From positions 1 through 43,456 of the forward strand of contig JACRPR010000073.1 of NCBI GenBank assembly GCA_016223105.1: a stretch of DNA of 43,456 nt. Reading direction: 5' to 3'. Of this stretch, positions 40,336 to 43,456 are shown in pieces. This DNA is from Chloroflexota bacterium (GTDB lineage: Bacteria > Chloroflexota > Anaerolineae > UBA4142). A program made the translations under genes and the position numbers. Position 1 is the stretch's first letter. Every line of letters starts with the position of its first letter. The notes below the pieces were generated by a model, which did no database searches, was not told the origin of the DNA, and saw only the letters and a list, made by a program, of their open reading frames with translations.

Positions 40336-41422
40336 AAAATCCAATCCCGTTGTACACGCCGATCAAAATACTCGTCAGCAATAAATTCGCGAGCGCGACC
40401 GGCACGAGCACTTTCCACGCGAACTTCATCAATTGATCAACCCGGAAACGCGGGAGCGTCATTCGAATCCACATTCCGAGCCAGACCAACGCGTACGTTT
40501 TGATGATCAGCCACAACCAGCCCGGCAAAATCGGACCTTGCCAGCCGCCGAGAAACAACGTCGCGCCGAACATACACACGATGAAAAAGTTGAAATACTC
40601 GGCGAGGTAGAACAAGCCCCACTTCATTCCGCTGTACTCGGTGAAAAAGCCGGCGACGATTTCCGATTCGCCTTCGATCAGATCGAACGGCGAGCGATTC
40701 ACTTCGGCGAGCGCGCAGATGTAAAAGATCACGAACGCGATCAAGCCGACCGGCAACGCGAGAATGTTCCACTGCAAACCGAACCAGCCGCCTTGCGCGT
40801 CCACGATCTTGACGAGCGACATAGAGCCCGATAACAAGATCACGGTAACAACCGTCAACACTTGCGGCACTTCGTAACTGACCACTTGCGCGACACCGCG
40901 CATCCCGCCGAGCAGTGAGTACTTGTTGTTCGATCCGTACCCCGCCATAAAAATTCCGACGACGCCAATCGAGCCGACCGCAATCATAAACAACAGCCCG
41001 ATGTTCAAATCCACCGGCGTCATCCCTTTGCCGAACGGCACGACCGCGAGCGCAAGCACCGCGGGCGCCATCGCGACCAGCGGCGCGAGCAGATGCACCA
41101 GTTTGTCCGCGTTCGTCGGCACGATGTCTTCTTTGATCAACATCTTGATCGTGTCCGCGATCGGTTGAAGCAAACCGTACGGTCCCACGCGATTCGGTCC
41201 GACGCGATCCTGGATGCGCGCCGCGTTTTTGCGCTCGAGCCAAATCATAATCAGCACCATCAGCACCATAAACAGGATCGCGCTGATCGCGACGATCAAT
41301 GCCATAATCGCGGAAACCAGGACGCTCTCGACATCCGCCGGCATCGCGCCCTTGAACCAATCGTGCAAGAGCGCGTTGATCCAATCGTACAAACCTGGGA
41401 AAAGATTGTTGAAAATATCCAT
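40334..41422 (-). CDS. nuoH: NADH-quinone oxidoreductase subunit H
   Basis: A 362-residue subunit joining the quinone site to the membrane arm, with about eight helices. Conserved segments include WLERKNAARIQDRVGPNRVG, NRSPFDLIEGESEIVAGFFT (the acidic quinone-site loop) and EYFNFFIVCMFGATLFLGGW. The ATG is at 41422 and length is normal. It follows nuoA directly, where nuoB, C, D and I would be expected in a full operon. Confidence 0.94.
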   Translation of the reverse strand: MDIFNNLFPGLYDWINALLHDWFKGAMPADVESVLVSAIMALIVAISAILFMVLMVLIMIWLERKNAARIQDRVGPNRVGPYGLLQPIADTIKMLIKEDIVPTNADKLVHLLAPLVAMAPAVLALAVVPFGKGMTPVDLNIGLLFMIAVGSIGVVGIFMAGYGSNNKYSLLGGMRGVAQVVSYEVPQVLTVVTVILLSGSMSLVKIVDAQGGWFGLQWNILALPVGLIAFVIFYICALAEVNRSPFDLIEGESEIVAGFFTEYSGMKWGLFYLAEYFNFFIVCMFGATLFLGGWQGPILPGWLWLIIKTYALVWLGMWIRMTLPRFRVDQLMKFAWKVLVPVALANLLLTSILIGVYNGIGF

Positions 41423-41433
41423 AGAGATACCTT

Positions 41434-41490
41434 GTAGTTGGCTGGATCGTCTGACGATACAACTATCAAACTATCCAACTATGCAACTAA
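41434..41490. repeat. AACTATCC-type repeat (family I), copy 2, between nuoA and nuoH
   Basis: Iterated AACTATCAAACTATCCAACT units, preceded by a short partial inverse GTAGTTGG. Confidence 0.7.
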
Positions 41491-41871
41491 CTAAACCCAT
41501 TCGAGCAGACCTTTGCGCCACGCGTATGCGAGCGCGAGAATGAGGATGCCCAAGAACGCGACCATCTCGACGAGCGCGAACAATCCGAGCGAATCGTACG
41601 CGACCGCCCACGGATACAGGAACACAACCTCGATGTCGAAGACGACGAACAAGAGCGCGAAAATATAATACTGGACGCGAAACTGCACCCAGACATTTTG
41701 CGCTTGTTCGGGAAAGTCTTCGAACGCGAGACCACATTCGTAGGTAGTGGATTTTGTCTTGTTCGGCTTTTTGGGGCGAACGACCCAAGCCATTAAAAGA
41801 GGAATTACGGGGAAAATAAGCGCCATTACGGCAAAGATGCCGACCAAGCCATAGCGGTCTAGCACGGTCAC
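41491..41871 (-). CDS. nuoA: NADH-quinone oxidoreductase subunit A
   Basis: A 126-residue subunit with three helices. The hallmark loop TTYECGLAFEDFPEQAQNVW and the following FRVQYYIFALLFVVFDIEV are complete. AAAGGAG precedes two possible GTG starts (41871 and 41865); the first is used here. It is the first gene of the membrane-arm operon, with a divergent aminoacyltransferase gene on the other side of a family A repeat. Confidence 0.93.
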   Translation of the reverse strand: MTVLDRYGLVGIFAVMALIFPVIPLLMAWVVRPKKPNKTKSTTYECGLAFEDFPEQAQNVWVQFRVQYYIFALLFVVFDIEVVFLYPWAVAYDSLGLFALVEMVAFLGILILALAYAWRKGLLEWV

Positions 41872-41951
41872 TACTCCTTTGTAGAGATTGAGTCAAACAA
41901 ACTTATTATATCACAGTGATTCTGATTTAGCAAAATTTTTCACGCGCCGAA

Positions 41952-42022
41952 TGTCATTGCGAGCGAAGCGAAGCAATCCCCAACGCGCCAAGTAGAGATT
42001 GCTTCGCTTCGCTCGCAATGAC
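41952..42022. repeat. Inverted repeat family A, copy 4
   Basis: A 71-bp copy with nearly perfect GTCATTGCGAGCGAAGCGAA arms. It fills the divergent nuoA/aminoacyltransferase gap. Confidence 0.87.
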
Positions 42023-42047
42023 GCGTGAGTGTGCTATAATGCGCGAT

Positions 42048-43046
42048 GTGCAAAACGAAATTCGCGTCATTGAAAATTTGGACGCGCGCGCGTGGGATGA
42101 TTTTGTGATCGCGCGTGGCGGACATTTATTGCAGAGCGCGGGCTGGGGCGAACTGAAATCGCGATTTGGCTGGCGCACCGTGCGACTCGCGCTTGCGCGC
42201 GGGAACGATTTGATCGCGGGCGCGCAAATGCTCATCCGCGATTTGCCACTCGGCTTGCGCTTTGCGTACATCCCGCGCGGACCGATCGGCGATGTGAACG
42301 ATCCCGCGCTGATCGACGCGCTTTGCCACGCGGCAAAATCGCGCAACGCGTTTGCGCTCAAGATCGAACCGAACTCAACTTCCACGCAAAGCGTCCAATT
42401 TCCAACTTCCAACTTCCAAATTTCAAACTCGATCCAACCCCGCGCGACCATCCACCTCGACCTCACGCGCGATCTCGACACGATTCTCGCGCAGATGAAA
42501 TCCAAATGGCGGTACAACATTCGCCTCGCGGAGCGCAAAGGGATTGCGGTGCAAATGAGCGGGGCGCGCGACGCGGCGTTGTTTCATCGGCTTTTGCAAA
42601 TCACCGGCGCGCGCGATCAATTCGCGATTCACACCGAAGAGTACTATCGTTCCGCGTTTGAATTGCTCTGCCAACGCGATCGCGCCGCGCTGTTCATCGC
42701 CGAGTTCGAACGCGAACCGCTCGCCGCGATTTTCGTTACCGCATTCGGCGACGAAGCGATTTATCTGTACGGCGCGTCATCGAACGCGCATCGCGAGCGC
42801 ATGCCGAATCACGCATTGCATTGGGAAGCGATCCAGTGGGCGAAATCACGCGGCTGTAAACGGTACGATCTGTGGGGCATTGGCGCAACGACGGACGCGG
42901 ACGAACAAGGCGCGCATGGGTTGTATCAATTCAAGCAGGGGTTTGGCGGCGCGGTGATCAAGTACGCCGGCGCGTGCGATGTGATTTTTTCGCGCTGGCA
43001 GTACGCGCTGTACACGCGCGCGGTCGCGTGGCGACGTGGTTCGTGA
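42048..43046 (+). CDS. FemAB-type peptidoglycan aminoacyltransferase
   Basis: A 332-residue protein with two GNAT-like lobes. Motifs include GGHLLQSAGWGELKSRFGW at the start, then LRFAYIPRGPIG, MKSKWRYNIRLAERKG and AIYLYGASSNAHRERMPNH. FemX/FemAB enzymes use aminoacyl-tRNA to build peptidoglycan cross-bridges. About 13 residues near 115-127 (QFPTSNFQ) come from the CCAACTT-type repeat, inserted in frame at the end of the first lobe. A TATAAT at 42035-42040 would put the transcript start at about 42047, so GTG 42048 may be read leaderless; ATG 42039 is an alternative. Confidence 0.78.
   Translation: MQNEIRVIENLDARAWDDFVIARGGHLLQSAGWGELKSRFGWRTVRLALARGNDLIAGAQMLIRDLPLGLRFAYIPRGPIGDVNDPALIDALCHAAKSRNAFALKIEPNSTSTQSVQFPTSNFQISNSIQPRATIHLDLTRDLDTILAQMKSKWRYNIRLAERKGIAVQMSGARDAALFHRLLQITGARDQFAIHTEEYYRSAFELLCQRDRAALFIAEFEREPLAAIFVTAFGDEAIYLYGASSNAHRERMPNHALHWEAIQWAKSRGCKRYDLWGIGATTDADEQGAHGLYQFKQGFGGAVIKYAGACDVIFSRWQYALYTRAVAWRRGS
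42392..42430. repeat. CCAACTT-type repeat (family F) inside the aminoacyltransferase gene
   Basis: TCCAATTTCCAACTTCCAAC units are read in frame. Confidence 0.8.
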
Positions 43047-43049
43047 AGG

Positions 43050-43088
43050 TAAACATTTTTCAACTGCCTACGCGGAAAAATGTTTCGC
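43050..43088. repeat. Hairpin related to family D
   Basis: AAACATTTTT and AAAAATGTTT arms surround a CAACTGCCTACGC loop. It may act as a terminator after the aminoacyltransferase gene. Confidence 0.5.
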
Positions 43089-43097
43089 ACAAGCGCG

Positions 43098-43126
43098 TTG
43101 ACTTGCGTCTCAATCTGATGTAAACT
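43098..43126 (+). promoter_or_regulatory. Promoter of the nucleotidyltransferase gene
   Basis: TTGACT at 43098-43103, a 17-bp spacer and TAAACT at 43121-43126. Confidence 0.65.
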
Positions 43127-43135
43127 CGGCGCAGA

Positions 43136-43456
43136 ATGAAAACCAGGACAAGCCCGCGCGCGCCAAGCGCGCGCATCCTCAAGAAACGTATGCCAAATCT
43201 GCACACTCTGCTTGTCAATCAGCCGCGTGTGCTTGCCGTTTTTCTATTTGGATCGCTCGCAGAGGGTTACGCGACACCGCAAAGCGATATTGATCTTGGC
43301 GTCTTGTTCGACCGCGATGTAGATTTGAAACGAGAGATCGCGTTTTCCGCCCAAGTGGGCGCGGCATTAGGCACGGATAAAGTAGACGTTGTCAATTTGA
43401 ATCGCGCTTCATTGCTTTTGCGTTTTCGCGCGATTGCGGGCAAGTTGTTGTACGAG
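43136..43456 (+). CDS. MNT-type minimal nucleotidyltransferase (partial, runs off the window)
   Basis: The first 107 residues are present. The signature LFGSLAEGYATPQSDIDLGV has the GSxAxG turn and the DxD metal pair, followed by DKVDVVNLNRAS (third acidic strand). MNT proteins of HEPN/MNT toxin-antitoxin systems AMPylate and silence the HEPN RNase partner. The partner gene would be expected just beyond the end of the window. The ATG at 43136 lies almost at the predicted transcript start; an in-frame ATG at 43190 is the alternative and is closer to the usual N-terminus. Confidence 0.8.
   Translation, partial: MKTRTSPRAPSARILKKRMPNLHTLLVNQPRVLAVFLFGSLAEGYATPQSDIDLGVLFDRDVDLKREIAFSAQVGAALGTDKVDVVNLNRASLLLRFRAIAGKLLYE

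Overview
The window is a GC-rich bacterial chromosome segment, saturated with short palindromic repeats. Gene content fits a Chloroflexota (Anaerolineae-like) genome: a membrane-arm complex I operon, an HD-GYP multi-sensor protein, a tripartite tricarboxylate transporter, ferredoxin-linked glutamate synthase modules and many small toxin-antitoxin genes. The phylum is an inference from gene content and repeat style, because no rRNA or universal marker gene is present.

Layout. 1-8.9 kb: a covalent-flavin oxidoreductase, a GAF/PAS/HD-GYP sensor, a PlsY-like acyltransferase, an unknown membrane protein and a secreted or anchored lipase. 8.9-13.6 kb (minus): a bacterial-type glutamate synthase large subunit, peppered with repeat insertions and split into two reading frames. 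13.6-17.2 kb: DUF433/DUF5615 and HicB/HicA toxin-antitoxin pairs, a small membrane protein, and an unknown gene followed by a frameshifted HNH nuclease. 17.4-19.7 kb (minus): a Ro60/TROVE protein (bacterial Rsr), preceded by a 128-nt tRNA-like RNA with an extra 54-nt hairpin, a compact stem-loop, tRNA-Asn, tRNA-Gln and a strongly promoted leader with alternative terminator pairings. 19.9-21.6 kb: an unknown gene and VapBC-like genes. 21.7-27.8 kb (minus): a second, archaeal-style split glutamate synthase (amidotransferase, ferredoxin-FMN synthase, GXGXG-GltD fusion), interrupted by a four-helix-bundle (IVP/S23-type) gene inside 27-bp inverted repeats. 28-29.3 kb: a TumA antitoxin, a truncated TumE toxin and an AT-rich unknown gene. 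29.4-32.7 kb (minus): tctC-tctB-tctA. 32.7-33.8 kb: a HAD dehalogenase-like protein and two tiny membrane proteins. 33.9-41.9 kb (minus): nuoA-H-J-K-L-M-N without nuoB, C, D or I; nuoL is damaged. 42-43.5 kb: a FemAB-type aminoacyltransferase and the start of a MNT-type nucleotidyltransferase.

How they work together. Two different glutamate synthase architectures would link glutamine, 2-oxoglutarate and reduced ferredoxin/NAD(P)H. The nuo set builds only the proton-pumping arm of complex I, so the electron-input arm must lie elsewhere. TctCBA would import a tricarboxylate or another organic anion. The most unusual locus is the Ro60-like gene with its neighbouring RNAs, which looks like a Ro/Y-RNA-type module in which tRNA mimicry is literal. 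A second theme is repeat invasion: several palindromic or tandem families sit in nearly every intergenic gap, and several copies have entered coding frames.
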